The notes under the pieces: model-generated
The model's input: only the letters and a program-made list of their open reading frames with translations
Databases searched by the model: none
What the model was told of the DNA's origin: nothing
Part shown: positions 35,549 to 45,444 of the stretch, one piece after another
Numbering within the stretch: position 1 is the stretch's first letter
How the letters are laid out: every line of letters starts with the position of its first letter
Source: Sulfolobus acidocaldarius SUSAZ
GTDB lineage: Archaea; Thermoproteota; Thermoprotei_A; Sulfolobales; Sulfolobaceae
Assembly: GCA_000508305.1 (NCBI GenBank)
Contig: CP006977.1
Coordinates: 1,210,621-1,274,620 of the forward strand
DNA: 64,000 nt
Direction: 5' to 3'
Position numbers and translations under genes: made by a program

Positions 35549-37177
35549 TCACCGTTTTACTAAGCTATCTAGGTAAATCTCACTTATTACAACTGGAAAT
35601 TCTATTTCAAGTTCCTCTAACAGGACCGGATTTATCTCGCCAATTACTCCTATTTCAACACTTTTACTTGTATCAATGATCTTTGCCCCTCTTCCAGGTA
35701 TAAACATATAGTCTAAGTACGTCTTGTAGGTTGGTTCTATCCTAAGGCTCATTAATATTTGATGTACTCGGGACTGCAAGTCCTCATAGTTTACTTTACT
35801 ATTCATTATTCCATATACCGCTCTGAGAGAGTTCTTGTAACCAGTGTCGGTTTGCTTATCTTTTATCACCACATCCCCTATTTCAAAAACATAAACAGGC
35901 ATTATTGCATGCTGGTTATATTTTAGAAAGTTAAGTAAAGTGGGTATCAATGAATTTCTCACAGCATTGTACTCTACTGTTACTGGATTAACTATACTTA
36001 CATATTCGTTTCTTAGCCTCTTATCATTAGACAAAATAAATGTAAATATTTCACTGAATCCTGCTCCTATACTTAAATCCCTAAGTGTTCTTATTAGCTC
36101 AGTTTCCCCCGATAATTTACCTGTAGCTTTTATGGCATAATCCTTTGGTGACAATTTATCATAACCTATGGTCATTGCTATTTCTTCTACTAAATCTATC
36201 TGGGAGAGAATATCTACTCTATAAGGCGGAATTGTGACCTCTACAACGTTATTTAAGACCTTAGTATCAAATCTAGCCATTCTGAGATACTTTTCTATTT
36301 CATTTGGACTCAAATTCATTCCTAGATTTTTGGAAATATAATCTGCTGATACACTTACTGTGTACCTTCTTAGTAGGGGTGAAAACTCAAACTTGAATGG
36401 TGAAATAAAATTCAGCAGTTCTATTTTACCACCCATTTCAGCGAGATCTGTTACCAGTATATCAAGAGTTGAAGATACCGCCTCAAATGACGTTCCAGTA
36501 ACATCTATGAATATATTTCTAGTTTTTTCATCTATACGGGTCTTATCACTATTTATTATTGGTGGTATACTTAGCACATCACCATTTTCTTCCACTATTG
36601 CTGGGCTTAATCCGTCGTAAATTGAGATGTCCCCATACTCTCTACCTTGGGGAGTTTGTTCTATCACTTCTTTTATTGTCATAAGTTTAGACTGATTTAG
36701 GGGTACGAATTTATAGTCAAGTGGTAGTGGTTTATAATATATCTTAGTGGACGTAATTTTTTCTAGATCATGTATTCCTATTGCAACCTTTTTTCTCTTT
36801 CTACCTACTGTAATATGTAACTTTTCCTGAAACTGAATAAGCTCTCGTAAGCTCTCATCATCCAACTTTATGTCCTTCACTATTCCAGCTACTGCATAAG
36901 GTCTACTTTTTACCTCCTTTACCTCGAAAGAGTATATACTTTGTTTTATGTTATATTTAGGCTCTCCTAATTCTTTACCTAAGATGCCCTTTGCCGCTCT
37001 TATAATACCGTAAGGGAAAAATAAATCAGGTCTATCATTGTTTACTTCTATTTCCACGTGGTCAGCATCTATCGGCTTAACTTCAGACTTAAGTTTAAAC
37101 AGTAGTTCTTCTAACTCATGATCATCTATTTTTAAGTTATTTATTAAGGTCCATTTATAAGAGATTATGGTTGGCAT
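35549..37177 (-). CDS. pheT: Phenylalanyl-tRNA synthetase beta subunit
   Basis: A 542-residue archaeal-type PheRS beta chain. It has the B1 domain at the N-terminus, B3/B4 (about 85-260), the B5 domain (RYTVSVSADYISKNLGMNL, metal-binding DLVEEIAMTIGYD) and a catalytic-like B6/B7 domain near residues 350-540. It lacks the N-terminal extensions of bacterial subunits, as usual in archaea. It forms an alpha2-beta2 enzyme with the upstream pheS. Its ATG follows pheS by 2 nt, with a GGTGAGG ribosome site inside the pheS end. Its own stop is embedded in GGTGAT, the ribosome site for the hydrolase gene. Confidence 0.93.
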   Translation of the reverse strand: MPTIISYKWTLINNLKIDDHELEELLFKLKSEVKPIDADHVEIEVNNDRPDLFFPYGIIRAAKGILGKELGEPKYNIKQSIYSFEVKEVKSRPYAVAGIVKDIKLDDESLRELIQFQEKLHITVGRKRKKVAIGIHDLEKITSTKIYYKPLPLDYKFVPLNQSKLMTIKEVIEQTPQGREYGDISIYDGLSPAIVEENGDVLSIPPIINSDKTRIDEKTRNIFIDVTGTSFEAVSSTLDILVTDLAEMGGKIELLNFISPFKFEFSPLLRRYTVSVSADYISKNLGMNLSPNEIEKYLRMARFDTKVLNNVVEVTIPPYRVDILSQIDLVEEIAMTIGYDKLSPKDYAIKATGKLSGETELIRTLRDLSIGAGFSEIFTFILSNDKRLRNEYVSIVNPVTVEYNAVRNSLIPTLLNFLKYNQHAIMPVYVFEIGDVVIKDKQTDTGYKNSLRAVYGIMNSKVNYEDLQSRVHQILMSLRIEPTYKTYLDYMFIPGRGAKIIDTSKSVEIGVIGEINPVLLEELEIEFPVVISEIYLDSLVKR

Positions 37178-37179
37178 AT

Positions 37180-38577
37180 CTACAACCTCACCTTCATTTT
37201 TCTTAAGAAATCTATATCATTTGCATATAATAACCGTATATCTTTCAAACCAAATAATAGCATAGCTAATCTATCAATTCCAATTCCCCAGGCTCCTGCA
37301 TTTGCATCTATGTCCATTGCTTTTAGTATTTCTGGTCTTAATAATCCTGCTCCACTCATTTCCACCCATCCTAAGCCTTCAATTTTACCGTAGACTTCAA
37401 CACTTGGCTCTGTGAAGGGGAAATAACCAGGTTTGAATTTAATCTCTTTTATGCCTATTTTATAGAATATTTCCCTTAATATTCCTAATAAATCTGTGAA
37501 ACTGAATTCCTTTTGGATTATAACTCCATCTAACTGATGGAATTCGATAAGGTGTGTGGCGTCTATCGAATCGGGTCTAAACACTTTGCCTAATGAAAAT
37601 CCCTTAAAAGGTACGCTAGGTCTACTACTTAATATTCTCGCTGTAACTGCAGTAGTCTGGCTCCTTAACACTAGTCTTTTAGCTATTTGTGGATCCCAAG
37701 AATATTTCCATCCCTTCTCATGCATTTCCTTTATTTCCTTCAGTAACCTCTCGTCATCGATCTTTCCCAACCCATCTACTCTAAAACTATCATGAATTTC
37801 TCTAGCCGGATGATCCTGGGCTTGAAATAATAGATCAAAGTTATAGAGTTCCATTTCTATATAACCTCCGTTTACTTCAGTAAAACCTAACTCTTTCATA
37901 ACATCTTTTAACTTCTCTATGAAATCTCTGAAGAAGTGTTTCTTTGCTAGAGGAAAATATGGTGGAAGAGCTTCTACGTTGTATTCTCTTATCTTATACT
38001 TTTTCCAGTCTTTACTTCTCAACAATTCTGAGGTAAGTTGGGTAATATAATTCTGCTCCTCAAACTCTTCCTTGAGTAATGTTATTTCGAGTTTGGACTC
38101 TTCTTTTCTCGTTATTAACTTTCTAGATAATAATTCTTGCAAGACTTTTTCATCTGCGGACTCTGGTTTCAGTAGTGCCTCTTTCTCAGTCGAAAATGTG
38201 TAGTTTGAAGTATTCGGTATAACTCTGTTCTGGTCTATTTTTACAAGATTTTTCTTCCTTGCCCAAGAAATCGCTATCTCTAAATCTTTTCCCAACTTAT
38301 TTTTTAGTTCTTCAACTAGAGACGGTTGCCCGTTTAATTCTTTTAATAGAATTTCTTCAGGGAAACCTTCCTTAAGCCTCTTCTTACCCTCTTCTGTAAG
38401 TTCAAACCTTATAATTTTCCTCTCTCCTACTTTAACATAACCCTTTTCCTCAAGTAGCTTAGCTAAACTAAAAATTGAGGAAAGTGGTAAACCTAATTCT
38501 TTGCTGATTTCCTCTGCATTTGCTTTTTTCTTAAGCTTTAGGTAAGAAAGTATTTTTATTTCATTCTCGCTTAGCAT
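37180..38577 (-). CDS. pheS: Phenylalanyl-tRNA synthetase alpha subunit
   Basis: A 465-residue class II synthetase subunit that activates phenylalanine. N-terminal winged-helix tRNA-binding domains (SENEIKILSYLKLKKKANAEEISKELGL and another around 50-160) precede the catalytic core. Motif 2 is the FSLGKVFRPDSIDATHLIEFHQLDG region, and the C-terminal GAWGIGIDRLAMLLFGL is motif 3. I use ATG 38577 rather than GTG 38592, since the ATG is 1 nt after the upstream hydrolase stop. It is part of a four-gene operon with the metallo-beta-lactamase-fold gene, pheT and the alpha/beta hydrolase. Confidence 0.93.
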   Translation of the reverse strand: MLSENEIKILSYLKLKKKANAEEISKELGLPLSSIFSLAKLLEEKGYVKVGERKIIRFELTEEGKKRLKEGFPEEILLKELNGQPSLVEELKNKLGKDLEIAISWARKKNLVKIDQNRVIPNTSNYTFSTEKEALLKPESADEKVLQELLSRKLITRKEESKLEITLLKEEFEEQNYITQLTSELLRSKDWKKYKIREYNVEALPPYFPLAKKHFFRDFIEKLKDVMKELGFTEVNGGYIEMELYNFDLLFQAQDHPAREIHDSFRVDGLGKIDDERLLKEIKEMHEKGWKYSWDPQIAKRLVLRSQTTAVTARILSSRPSVPFKGFSLGKVFRPDSIDATHLIEFHQLDGVIIQKEFSFTDLLGILREIFYKIGIKEIKFKPGYFPFTEPSVEVYGKIEGLGWVEMSGAGLLRPEILKAMDIDANAGAWGIGIDRLAMLLFGLKDIRLLYANDIDFLRKMKVRL

Positions 38578-38578
38578 C

Positions 38579-39262
38579 TTATAACTCCACACTCTGACCT
38601 GGCTTCAACACTAATGCCCTATACCCTCTTTTACTAACTTCCTTCACGAAGTCATCAGGGTTAACTTTGATTAGGTCCCATGTATTGAAATGTATTGGTA
38701 TAGCGTATTTCTTAGGTTTAATCATATCTACCGCAAGGGAAGCCTGATACGGATCCATAGTGAATCTTCCACCAATAGGAAGTAATGCATAATCAGGCTT
38801 GAAAACTTCTCCTATAAGTTTCATGTCCTCAAATAACCCAGTATCTCCTGCATGATAAACCGTTACATTCTCTCCACTTATAATAGCTCCTGAAGGATCA
38901 CTGTGTTCACTAGAGTGAACAGCTTTAGTTAAAGCTAGTTTTAGTCCATCAAAATCTATAAACCCACCAACATTAGCTGGTATGAATCTACCCATATCGA
39001 TTTTGTATTCGTTTGATAAATACACTTCAAGATCGAATGTGGCAAATAATGAGGCTTTAGGATTCATTTTAAGTAATTCTACTGCATCTCCTAAGTGGTC
39101 GTAATGGTCATGTGTCACCACAATTAAATCTACGTTGTTATTAAAAGAATCAAGTTTTACTGGACTTAATGGATTGTCTTTTATCATGGGATCGATCAAA
39201 ACGCGTTTTTTATTTATCAAAAGTTCAACTGCTGCATGTCCTAACCATCTTAGTTGTGGCAT
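38579..39262 (-). CDS. UPF0173 metal-dependent hydrolase (UlaG-like metallo-beta-lactamase fold)
   Basis: A 227-residue metallo-beta-lactamase-superfamily protein. It begins [11 protein letters not shown], then [10 protein letters not shown] (the HxHxDH zinc site), [10 protein letters not shown] and a C-terminal PIHFNTW histidine. This set is typical of UPF0173/UlaG-type hydrolases, which act on cyclic or phosphorylated small molecules; the archaeal substrate is unknown. It heads the pheS-pheT operon. It is divergent from map (52 nt between starts), so regulation may be shared with translation and protein-maturation genes. Confidence 0.83.
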   Translation of the reverse strand: MPQLRWLGHAAVELLINKKRVLIDPMIKDNPLSPVKLDSFNNNVDLIVVTHDHYDHLGDAVELLKMNPKASLFATFDLEVYLSNEYKIDMGRFIPANVGGFIDFDGLKLALTKAVHSSEHSDPSGAIISGENVTVYHAGDTGLFEDMKLIGEVFKPDYALLPIGGRFTMDPYQASLAVDMIKPKKYAIPIHFNTWDLIKVNPDDFVKEVSKRGYRALVLKPGQSVEL

Positions 39263-39314
39263 AAGAAATTATTAGAAGAACAAAAATTAAAGTTTCGTTT
39301 TCTTAAGTCTACTC

Positions 39315-40214
39315 ATGGAAATTGATGAAATAGAGCTTCTTAGAAGAGCCGGTAAAATTGCCTCAAAGGCCAGAGACTTTGGCGCAAAAATGATTAAGCC
39401 CGGTGTTAAGGTTATTGATGTCTGCAATGCAGTAGAGAAGATAATTGAGGAGGAAGGAGCAAAACCTGCATTTCCTTGCAACCTTTCAATTAACGTTGAG
39501 GCTGCCCATTATAGTCCCATCATAAATGATACTAAAATTATTCCAGAGAATGCTGTGGTTAAGCTTGATATAGGAGCCCATATAAACGGTTACATTACAG
39601 ATACTGCTGTTACAGTATCATTGGACCCTAAATATGATAAATTAGTTGAAGCCTCTAGAGAGGCTCTACAAGCTGCAATAAGAACCATAAGGAATGGTGT
39701 AGATATCGGAGAAATTGGTAGACATATTGAAAGAACGATTAAAAGTTATGGCTTCAAGCCCATAAGAAATTTAGGAGGACATTTAATCAGACGATATGAA
39801 TTGCACGCAGGTATCTTCATTCCGAATGTTTATGGTAGGGGTTTAGGGAAAATTATGGAAGGTAATACATACGCTATCGAACCTTTCGCAACCGATGGAG
39901 AAGGGTATGTGATTGAAGGCAAAGAAGTAACTATTTATTCTATAAAGAATTTGAATACTAAAAGTCTTACTGAAGAAGAGAAGAAATTCTTAACCTCAAT
40001 ATATGAAAAGGTGAATATGGTTCCTTTCAGTGAAAGATGGTTATCTAACATGGATGGCAATCCTGATAAAGTTAGGGAAATGCTGAAAATTTTGACCAGG
40101 AAAGGCGCCCTTAGGTCATATCCTGTCCTCCTAGAGGCTAAAAAGGGTACTGTAGCTCAATTTGAGCACACAGTATTAGTGTTGAAAGATAGAGTGGAAG
40201 TAATTACCGAATAA
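39315..40214 (+). CDS. map: Methionine aminopeptidase, type II
   Basis: A 299-residue archaeal/eukaryal-type MetAP that removes N-terminal methionine co-translationally. Metal-ligand segments appear in order: [18 protein letters not shown] (two Asp), [13 protein letters not shown] (His), IEPFATDG (Glu) and QFEHTV (Glu). The insertion between His and the third ligand group (about 195-255) marks type II enzymes. ATG 39315 is supported by a TATA-like attaaag about 28-30 nt upstream. It precedes the DUF1512 gene by 45 nt on the same strand. Confidence 0.94.
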   Translation: MEIDEIELLRRAGKIASKARDFGAKMIKPGVKVIDVCNAVEKIIEEEGAKPAFPCNLSINVEAAHYSPIINDTKIIPENAVVKLDIGAHINGYITDTAVTVSLDPKYDKLVEASREALQAAIRTIRNGVDIGEIGRHIERTIKSYGFKPIRNLGGHLIRRYELHAGIFIPNVYGRGLGKIMEGNTYAIEPFATDGEGYVIEGKEVTIYSIKNLNTKSLTEEEKKFLTSIYEKVNMVPFSERWLSNMDGNPDKVREMLKILTRKGALRSYPVLLEAKKGTVAQFEHTVLVLKDRVEVITE

Positions 40215-40259
40215 AAGTTAATTAAGAACCCAATAGATATAATAGCAAGTGGAAATAAG

Positions 40260-41396
40260 ATGTATGCTATAGTTTTGGCTCAACAATCTTCATCCACATC
40301 TGAATTTGGGAGTGCATACTATTTTATAACCTATATACTGTTCTTTGCAGTTATAATACTGACTGCCTTACCAGGAGTACAGATTAGACTTCAAATGTAT
40401 TGGGCTTCTATGGACATTGAAAGAGGTCTGACTAGGGTAAAGAGAGTCTTAGATAGTACTGTATCTAAAACTAAACAAATTCTTGAGAAGAATGGAGCCT
40501 CTAACTCTGATGAGATTACTAGAAAATTTTCAGACATGTTTACAATAGACCCTGTTAATGTAGAACCTACTGATATCATAAGCAGGATGAGATTACTTTT
40601 GAGAAGTACTGAGGATAAAATTAAACAAGTGATTAACGTTTCTATACCTACTATAGATCCTATGAACAGAAGTAAAATACAGGTTTCAGCAGAAATTGTT
40701 AACACAGTCAATATAATTTACAAAGTAATAAGGCATTATCTTCTGTTAGGAAGGAAGTTACAAAACTATTACCTATTACTTCAGTTACAAATGATTGTTC
40801 CTATGTTGGTTAGGATGGCTGAGACCTATGAGAAGGCTCTTGATGTCTTCCTTCAAGGCGTTCCTGTGGGAGACTCACTTGGACCACTAGTTGCTTCAAG
40901 ATTTCTTATGAATATATCCGAGAAATGGTCTCCAAGTAGAGAAATGATTGCCGGTACCACCGTTTATGAGGGGAGAAGACTAGTGATATTGAAAGCAGAA
41001 GGACCAATGGCAACCGTAGGGACGCCTGGTGAAGCCGTAGAGAATGTTATAGGCAAATTAAATGGCAGTGTATCAAGGATAATAACTGTTGACGCTGCAG
41101 CTAAGTTAGAAGGTGAAGAGACAGGTGAAATAGCAGAAGGTACTGGAGTGGCTATGGGAGACCCAGGTCCTGAAAAGATAGCTATAGAAAGAGTAGCTGT
41201 TAAGTATAATATACCAATAGACGCAGTGATAGTAAAAATGAGCATGGAAGAGGCAATAACTGCAATGCCTCAGAAAGTTTATGAAGCAGCAGATAAAGTG
41301 GTGGAAATGATAAAGAGAATGATAATGGAAAGGACTAAACCAGGGGATACGATAATACTTGTAGGAGTAGGAAATACAGTAGGTGTAGCACAGTGA
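40260..41396 (+). CDS. Membrane-anchored DUF1512 protein
   Basis: A 378-residue protein with one N-terminal transmembrane helix (about 18-40, YFITYILFFAVIILTALPG). Long helices and a globular C-terminal domain follow, with glycine-rich segments (GTPGEAVENVIGKLNG, GVAMGDPGPEKIAIE, IILVGVGNTVGVAQ). I believe this is the crenarchaeal DUF1512 family; its function is unknown. The C-terminal domain is presumably cytoplasmic. Its last 4 nt overlap the small zinc-finger-like gene (GTGA), so the two are translationally coupled. Confidence 0.72.
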   Translation: MYAIVLAQQSSSTSEFGSAYYFITYILFFAVIILTALPGVQIRLQMYWASMDIERGLTRVKRVLDSTVSKTKQILEKNGASNSDEITRKFSDMFTIDPVNVEPTDIISRMRLLLRSTEDKIKQVINVSIPTIDPMNRSKIQVSAEIVNTVNIIYKVIRHYLLLGRKLQNYYLLLQLQMIVPMLVRMAETYEKALDVFLQGVPVGDSLGPLVASRFLMNISEKWSPSREMIAGTTVYEGRRLVILKAEGPMATVGTPGEAVENVIGKLNGSVSRIITVDAAAKLEGEETGEIAEGTGVAMGDPGPEKIAIERVAVKYNIPIDAVIVKMSMEEAITAMPQKVYEAADKVVEMIKRMIMERTKPGDTIILVGVGNTVGVAQ

Positions 41397-41602
41397 GTCA
41401 GCAAGTGCAGTCTCCTCAGATTATAACTATCTTAAAATGTCTCAAGTGTAATTATTCCACGGAGAGACAATTCAGAGATGGAGATTTCGTTACCAAAGTT
41501 GAGGGAGCTTGTCCTACAGATGGAGCTCCTTTATACATTTGGGGGATATATGCCAAAAACGTAGAGCAAAAAAATACTAATCAACAGAAGAGTATTAAAT
41601 AA
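41393..41602 (+). CDS. Small zinc-binding-like protein (69 aa)
   Basis: A 69-residue protein starting with GTG 41393 inside the stop of the DUF1512 gene. It contains ILKCLKCNY (CxxC), a beta-hairpin-like segment, and GACPTDGAPLYIWG with a further single cysteine, so at least three potential metal ligands. The hydrophilic tail (NVEQKNTNQQKSIK) looks disordered. It probably works with the DUF1512 protein, but I recognise no function. Confidence 0.62.
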   Translation: MSQQVQSPQIITILKCLKCNYSTERQFRDGDFVTKVEGACPTDGAPLYIWGIYAKNVEQKNTNQQKSIK

Positions 41603-41638
41603 GATACTTTTTTAAGCAACTGTATCCTATAATATATT

Positions 41639-41763
41639 GCCTACCCGGTCATAGTGAGCGGGTAACACCCGGACTCGTTTCGAACCCGGAAGTTAAGCCG
41701 CTCACGTCAGAGGGGCCGTGGGATCCGAGAGGGCCCGCAGCCTCTCTGAGCTGGGATGGGCGT
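41639..41763 (+). rRNA. rrf: 5S ribosomal RNA
   Basis: The block starting GCCTACCCGGTC and running through CGAACCCGGAAGTTAAGC to CTGGGATGGGC has the conserved helix I/III/IV/V elements of archaeal 5S rRNA. The near-complementary ends (GCCTACC/GGATGGGC) close helix I. It is GC-rich within AT-rich flanks. The 3' end is approximate (41761-41766). A box A-like ctttttta lies ~30 nt upstream (41607-41614). The gene is unlinked from 16S/23S, as usual in Crenarchaeota. Confidence 0.95.
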
Positions 41764-41805
41764 TCTATTTGATTTATAATCTATTATTAAGATAAAGTAT
41801 TTCAA

Positions 41806-43008
41806 ATGAAAAAAGTATTTGACGAGATTCACGGCTACATAGAACTTAACGATATGGAAACAAAAATAATGGATTCACCTGTTTTTCAGAGACTCAGAAG
41901 GATAAGACAAACCAGCCTAGCTTTTTTAGTCTATCCTGGTGCAATGCATACTAGATTTAGCCATTCTTTAGGTACATTCCACCTTGCTACTAGAGTAGGT
42001 AATAGGCTTATAAATGAAGGCCATATAAACCATGATGAGGCTCTACTTCTTAGACTAGCATCACTTCTTCATGATATAGGACAATTTCCATTTAGTCATT
42101 CTCTTGAGCCTATATACATATCTAGGGACAAGGTGAGTAGTTCCGTCATAAGAGACTTTATCATTTATTCGGATAAGGAGATTGAGGACGCATTGGGGGA
42201 ATATTCTATGGACAAGAAACAGATAATAGACATATATAATACCTCATCTATGTTAGGCTGTATAATAGATAGTGATGTAGACATAGATAGAATGGATTAT
42301 TTACTTAGGGATTCTAGGCACACAGGGGTTCAGCTAGGTAATCTGGATTTAGAGAGATTAATTGACACAGTCTCCTATAATGAAAATAAAATCATTAGTA
42401 TAATAGAAAAAGGTCTAAATACATTAGAGAATTTTTACATTGCTAGACTTCATATGTATCAGGCAGTATATTATCATAAAACAATTTTAGGTTATGAATT
42501 ATATATGCGTGAACTCTACAGGCAAGTTATGGAGTACTGTTGCCCAGAAGTTTTGACATGGAGTTTTCTTAGAGAGAGTATACAAACTGATTCGTTTTCA
42601 TGTTGGGATGACGAATGGGTCTACTCTAAGTTATATTCAGTGTTATCAGATGAGAACGCACCTGATCAATTGAAGTTTAAGATAAAGAATTTTCTTGATA
42701 GAAAAGGTCCTAAAATGGTTTATGAAAATGTTTCCTTTAATGATTTTCAGCGTTCAAGTATGGAGATGAGCGAGATTGTGAGTAAACTTCAAAAGTATGG
42801 TATACCAGAGGACTCTGTGTATCCCTTTGAAGAAGTTATAAGAATAATAGATAAGAGTAAGCTCAGAGTAAATTCTAAAAAAGGACAAGTGAAGAGTATA
42901 GTTGAATTACAAAACACACTTTTAAATAGTATACCAAATTCAATAACCATAAGACGTATATACGTAGACTATACTTATGCTAAGAGAGCGAGGGAATTAA
43001 TTCCTTGA
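41806..43008 (+). CDS. HD-domain phosphohydrolase (dNTPase/SAMHD1-like)
   Basis: A 400-residue HD-superfamily hydrolase. HTRFSHSLG (H53), LLHDIGQFPFSH (H89, D90) and the later DSDVDIDRMDYLLRDS provide the metal ligands. This pattern is shared with dGTP triphosphohydrolases and SAMHD1-like proteins, so hydrolysis of a nucleotide is likely, but the substrate is not defined. No membrane segments. It starts 40 nt after the 5S gene and its stop overlaps the phosphoglycolate phosphatase gene by 4 nt. Confidence 0.85.
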   Translation: MKKVFDEIHGYIELNDMETKIMDSPVFQRLRRIRQTSLAFLVYPGAMHTRFSHSLGTFHLATRVGNRLINEGHINHDEALLLRLASLLHDIGQFPFSHSLEPIYISRDKVSSSVIRDFIIYSDKEIEDALGEYSMDKKQIIDIYNTSSMLGCIIDSDVDIDRMDYLLRDSRHTGVQLGNLDLERLIDTVSYNENKIISIIEKGLNTLENFYIARLHMYQAVYYHKTILGYELYMRELYRQVMEYCCPEVLTWSFLRESIQTDSFSCWDDEWVYSKLYSVLSDENAPDQLKFKIKNFLDRKGPKMVYENVSFNDFQRSSMEMSEIVSKLQKYGIPEDSVYPFEEVIRIIDKSKLRVNSKKGQVKSIVELQNTLLNSIPNSITIRRIYVDYTYAKRARELIP

Positions 43009-43688
43009 TAAGGTTAATTTTAACAGATGTAGATGGAACTCTGACCTTTGATAGGGATACATACAATATAGATCTTGACGCCGTAGACCTACTGAGGAAA
43101 GTTGAAAAGAAGGGCATTAAAGTGGGTCTTGTTAGTGGTAACTCTTATCCTGTCTTAAGGGCGCTATACACTTATTTTGGATTTAATGGTGGGATTGTTG
43201 CGGAAAATGGGTGTATAGTTTATTTTCATAACCAATTGAAAGAAGTTTGTGAAAGAGTTGACAGGAATTTAATATCGGAATTTGAAAATAAGTTTGGGGT
43301 TAAGGGAAGCTGGCAAAATCGATTCAAAGTATGCGATTTCAGCTTTTACCCGCCTATACTTAAAGACGAAATGGTAAGATGGGCATTAGATAAAGGTTTA
43401 TACATAAAGACCAGTGGATATGCGGTACACATTTCAAAATCAAAACGTGGTAAGGCTGAGGGAGTTAGGGAATTAATTAAAATGCATGGTTTAGATAAGG
43501 CTGAAGTGGTAGGGATAGGGGATTCTAGCACTGATATAGAATTTCTTGAAGAAGTAGGTATTAGGGTTGTCGTGGGGAATGCAGATGAAAGTCTCAAAAG
43601 TATAGGGGATTTTGTAATGCGTGAAAAGAGTGGAAAAGCTGTAGTAGAATTTATTAAAAAAGTTATTACAGGTGAAATTAATGAGTAA
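43005..43688 (+). CDS. Phosphoglycolate phosphatase, archaeal HAD type
   Basis: A 227-residue HAD-superfamily phosphatase (Cof/IIB cap type). It starts at TTG 43005 with [12 protein letters not shown] (nucleophile D8, acid D10), then [14 protein letters not shown] (motif II), a cap with FYPPILKD, and [14 protein letters not shown] (motif IV). It closely follows archaeal phosphoglycolate phosphatases, which clear 2-phosphoglycolate formed during DNA repair or metabolism. It overlaps the HD hydrolase by 4 nt and the first bases of gltX by 8 nt, forming a compact operon. Confidence 0.85.
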   Translation: MIRLILTDVDGTLTFDRDTYNIDLDAVDLLRKVEKKGIKVGLVSGNSYPVLRALYTYFGFNGGIVAENGCIVYFHNQLKEVCERVDRNLISEFENKFGVKGSWQNRFKVCDFSFYPPILKDEMVRWALDKGLYIKTSGYAVHISKSKRGKAEGVRELIKMHGLDKAEVVGIGDSSTDIEFLEEVGIRVVVGNADESLKSIGDFVMREKSGKAVVEFIKKVITGEINE

Positions 43689-45384
43689 TGACATAAGAAA
43701 TCTGGTTTACAAATACGCTCTCCATAATGCATATACACATAATGGTAAAGCTAACGTAAATGCTGTTGTAAGCAAGATATTTGCAGAGAGACCAGAGTTA
43801 AGGAGTAAGGCAAAGGATATAGTGGAAATTGCTAAAGAGTTAGTAAACTATGTTAATTCACTAGATGTGGAGAGTCAGAAAAAGGAGTTAGAGTCAAAGT
43901 TCCCTGAAATGCTGGAAGAAAAGAAGAGAGAAAAAGAGTCTAAGAAAGAACTTCCTGATATACCTGTATCTGGAGTGCTTGTGACTCGTTTTGCTCCTAA
44001 TCCCGATGGTCCTCTTCACCTTGGAAACGCTAGAGCAGCTATAATATCTCATGAATACGCTAGAATATATAATGGTAAATTTATACTTCGATTTGATGAC
44101 ACTGATCCAAAAACGAAGAAACCTATTCCTGAGGCTTATGATTGGATAAAAGAAGACCTGAAATGGCTAGGTATAAAGTGGGACTTAGAAGTAAGAGCCT
44201 CAGCAAGATTAGAGACCTATTATAACTTTGCTAGGATATTGTTAAGTAAAGGGTACGCATATATTGATTTATGTAAGGAAGCTGAGTTTAAAGAGAGAAG
44301 GAGTAAGAGGGAAGCATGCCCTCATAGGGAGACTTCACCTGAGAGTAACTTAGAACTGTTTGAGAAAATGATTCATGGTGAATTTGAAGAAGGCAAAGCT
44401 GTTGTTAGACTCAAAACAGATCTAAAACTTCCAGATCCTTCACAGAGAGACTGGGTGCTCTTAAGAGTTATAAATGTTAAGAAAAGTCCACATCCTATTG
44501 AAGGAGATAAGTATTGGGTATGGCCCACATATAATTTTGCAAGCGCTATTGATGATTACGATTTGGGTGTGACACACATTTTCAGAGGAAAGGAGCATGC
44601 TGTTAATGCAGGAAAACAGAAATGGATCTATAACTATATGGGCTGGAAATATCCTTACGTTAGGGAATTTGGTAGACTAAAGCTTGAAGGATTTATGATG
44701 AGTAAATCAAAGATAAGGACTGTAGTTGAAAAAGGTGTTAGTATAGACGACCCTAGGTTACCAACACTGGCTGGGTTAAGGAGAAGAGGTATTCTTTCAG
44801 ATACCATCAAAGAGATCATAATTACAGTTGGTCTAAAGGAGACCGATGCAACGATCAGTTTTGACAATTTAGCCTCTACAAATAGGAAGAAATTAGACAA
44901 AATAGCAAAGAGACTAATGTTTGTAGAATCTCCAATGGAGTTTACTATAGACATTCCACAGCCTATGTTGGCTAGAATTCCATATCATCCATCCAATCCT
45001 AATGAATACAGGGAGATTGGTGTAAATCCCGGAGACATTATCCTGATAAATAAGGACGACGCTAAGGATAAGGTATTGAGACTAATGGAATTATGTAATG
45101 TTACGGTAAATGAGGACAAGTTAGTCTACAATAGTAAAGGCATAGAAGATGCTAAGAAATTAGGTATGAAGATAATACAATGGGTAAAGAAGGATGAAAG
45201 TGTTCCGGTTGTAATATTGCGTCCTGATCCAGAAAAAGGTATTGAAACCATAAATGGAGTGGGAGAAAGTGTGATTCGAAGTTTGAATAAAGGCGAGATA
45301 GTTCAGTTCATTAGATATGGCTTTGTAAAGGTCGATGAGATAAGTACTGATGGGCAAGTAACAGTCATATTCTCCCATGAATAA
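43681..45384 (+). CDS. gltX: Glutamyl-tRNA synthetase, archaeal type
   Basis: A 567-residue class I synthetase of the archaeal GluRS/eukaryal GlnRS branch. [13 protein letters not shown] is the HIGH motif and [10 protein letters not shown] the KMSKS motif. The C-terminal half is a beta-barrel anticodon-binding domain rather than the helical bacterial type. Being non-discriminating, such enzymes can also load tRNA-Gln with glutamate for later amidation. I use ATG 43681, preceded 5 nt upstream by GGTGA (43671-43675), over GTG 43672. It overlaps the phosphatase stop region by 8 nt. Confidence 0.94.
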   Translation: MSNDIRNLVYKYALHNAYTHNGKANVNAVVSKIFAERPELRSKAKDIVEIAKELVNYVNSLDVESQKKELESKFPEMLEEKKREKESKKELPDIPVSGVLVTRFAPNPDGPLHLGNARAAIISHEYARIYNGKFILRFDDTDPKTKKPIPEAYDWIKEDLKWLGIKWDLEVRASARLETYYNFARILLSKGYAYIDLCKEAEFKERRSKREACPHRETSPESNLELFEKMIHGEFEEGKAVVRLKTDLKLPDPSQRDWVLLRVINVKKSPHPIEGDKYWVWPTYNFASAIDDYDLGVTHIFRGKEHAVNAGKQKWIYNYMGWKYPYVREFGRLKLEGFMMSKSKIRTVVEKGVSIDDPRLPTLAGLRRRGILSDTIKEIIITVGLKETDATISFDNLASTNRKKLDKIAKRLMFVESPMEFTIDIPQPMLARIPYHPSNPNEYREIGVNPGDIILINKDDAKDKVLRLMELCNVTVNEDKLVYNSKGIEDAKKLGMKIIQWVKKDESVPVVILRPDPEKGIETINGVGESVIRSLNKGEIVQFIRYGFVKVDEISTDGQVTVIFSHE

Positions 45385-45410
45385 CTTTTTAATGGATAGA
45401 GACAATCTAT

Positions 45411-45444
45411 TTTCGCGTGACGAAAAAGAAGGAGGATGAACGCT
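45411..45444 (+). promoter_or_regulatory. rpl7ae leader with kink-turn/k-loop-like fold
   Basis: A TATA-like ctttttaat (45385-45393) predicts a transcript start near 45411 and hence a ~34-nt 5' leader. In it, GCGT (45415-45418) pairs with ACGC (45440-45443). The flanking GA (45419-45420) and GA (45438-45439) can form tandem sheared G-A pairs, as in a k-turn or k-loop bound by L7Ae. The ribosome site GGAGG (45431-45435) lies in the loop. L7Ae autoregulation through such a leader has been reported in archaea including S. acidocaldarius, to my knowledge. Confidence 0.6.
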
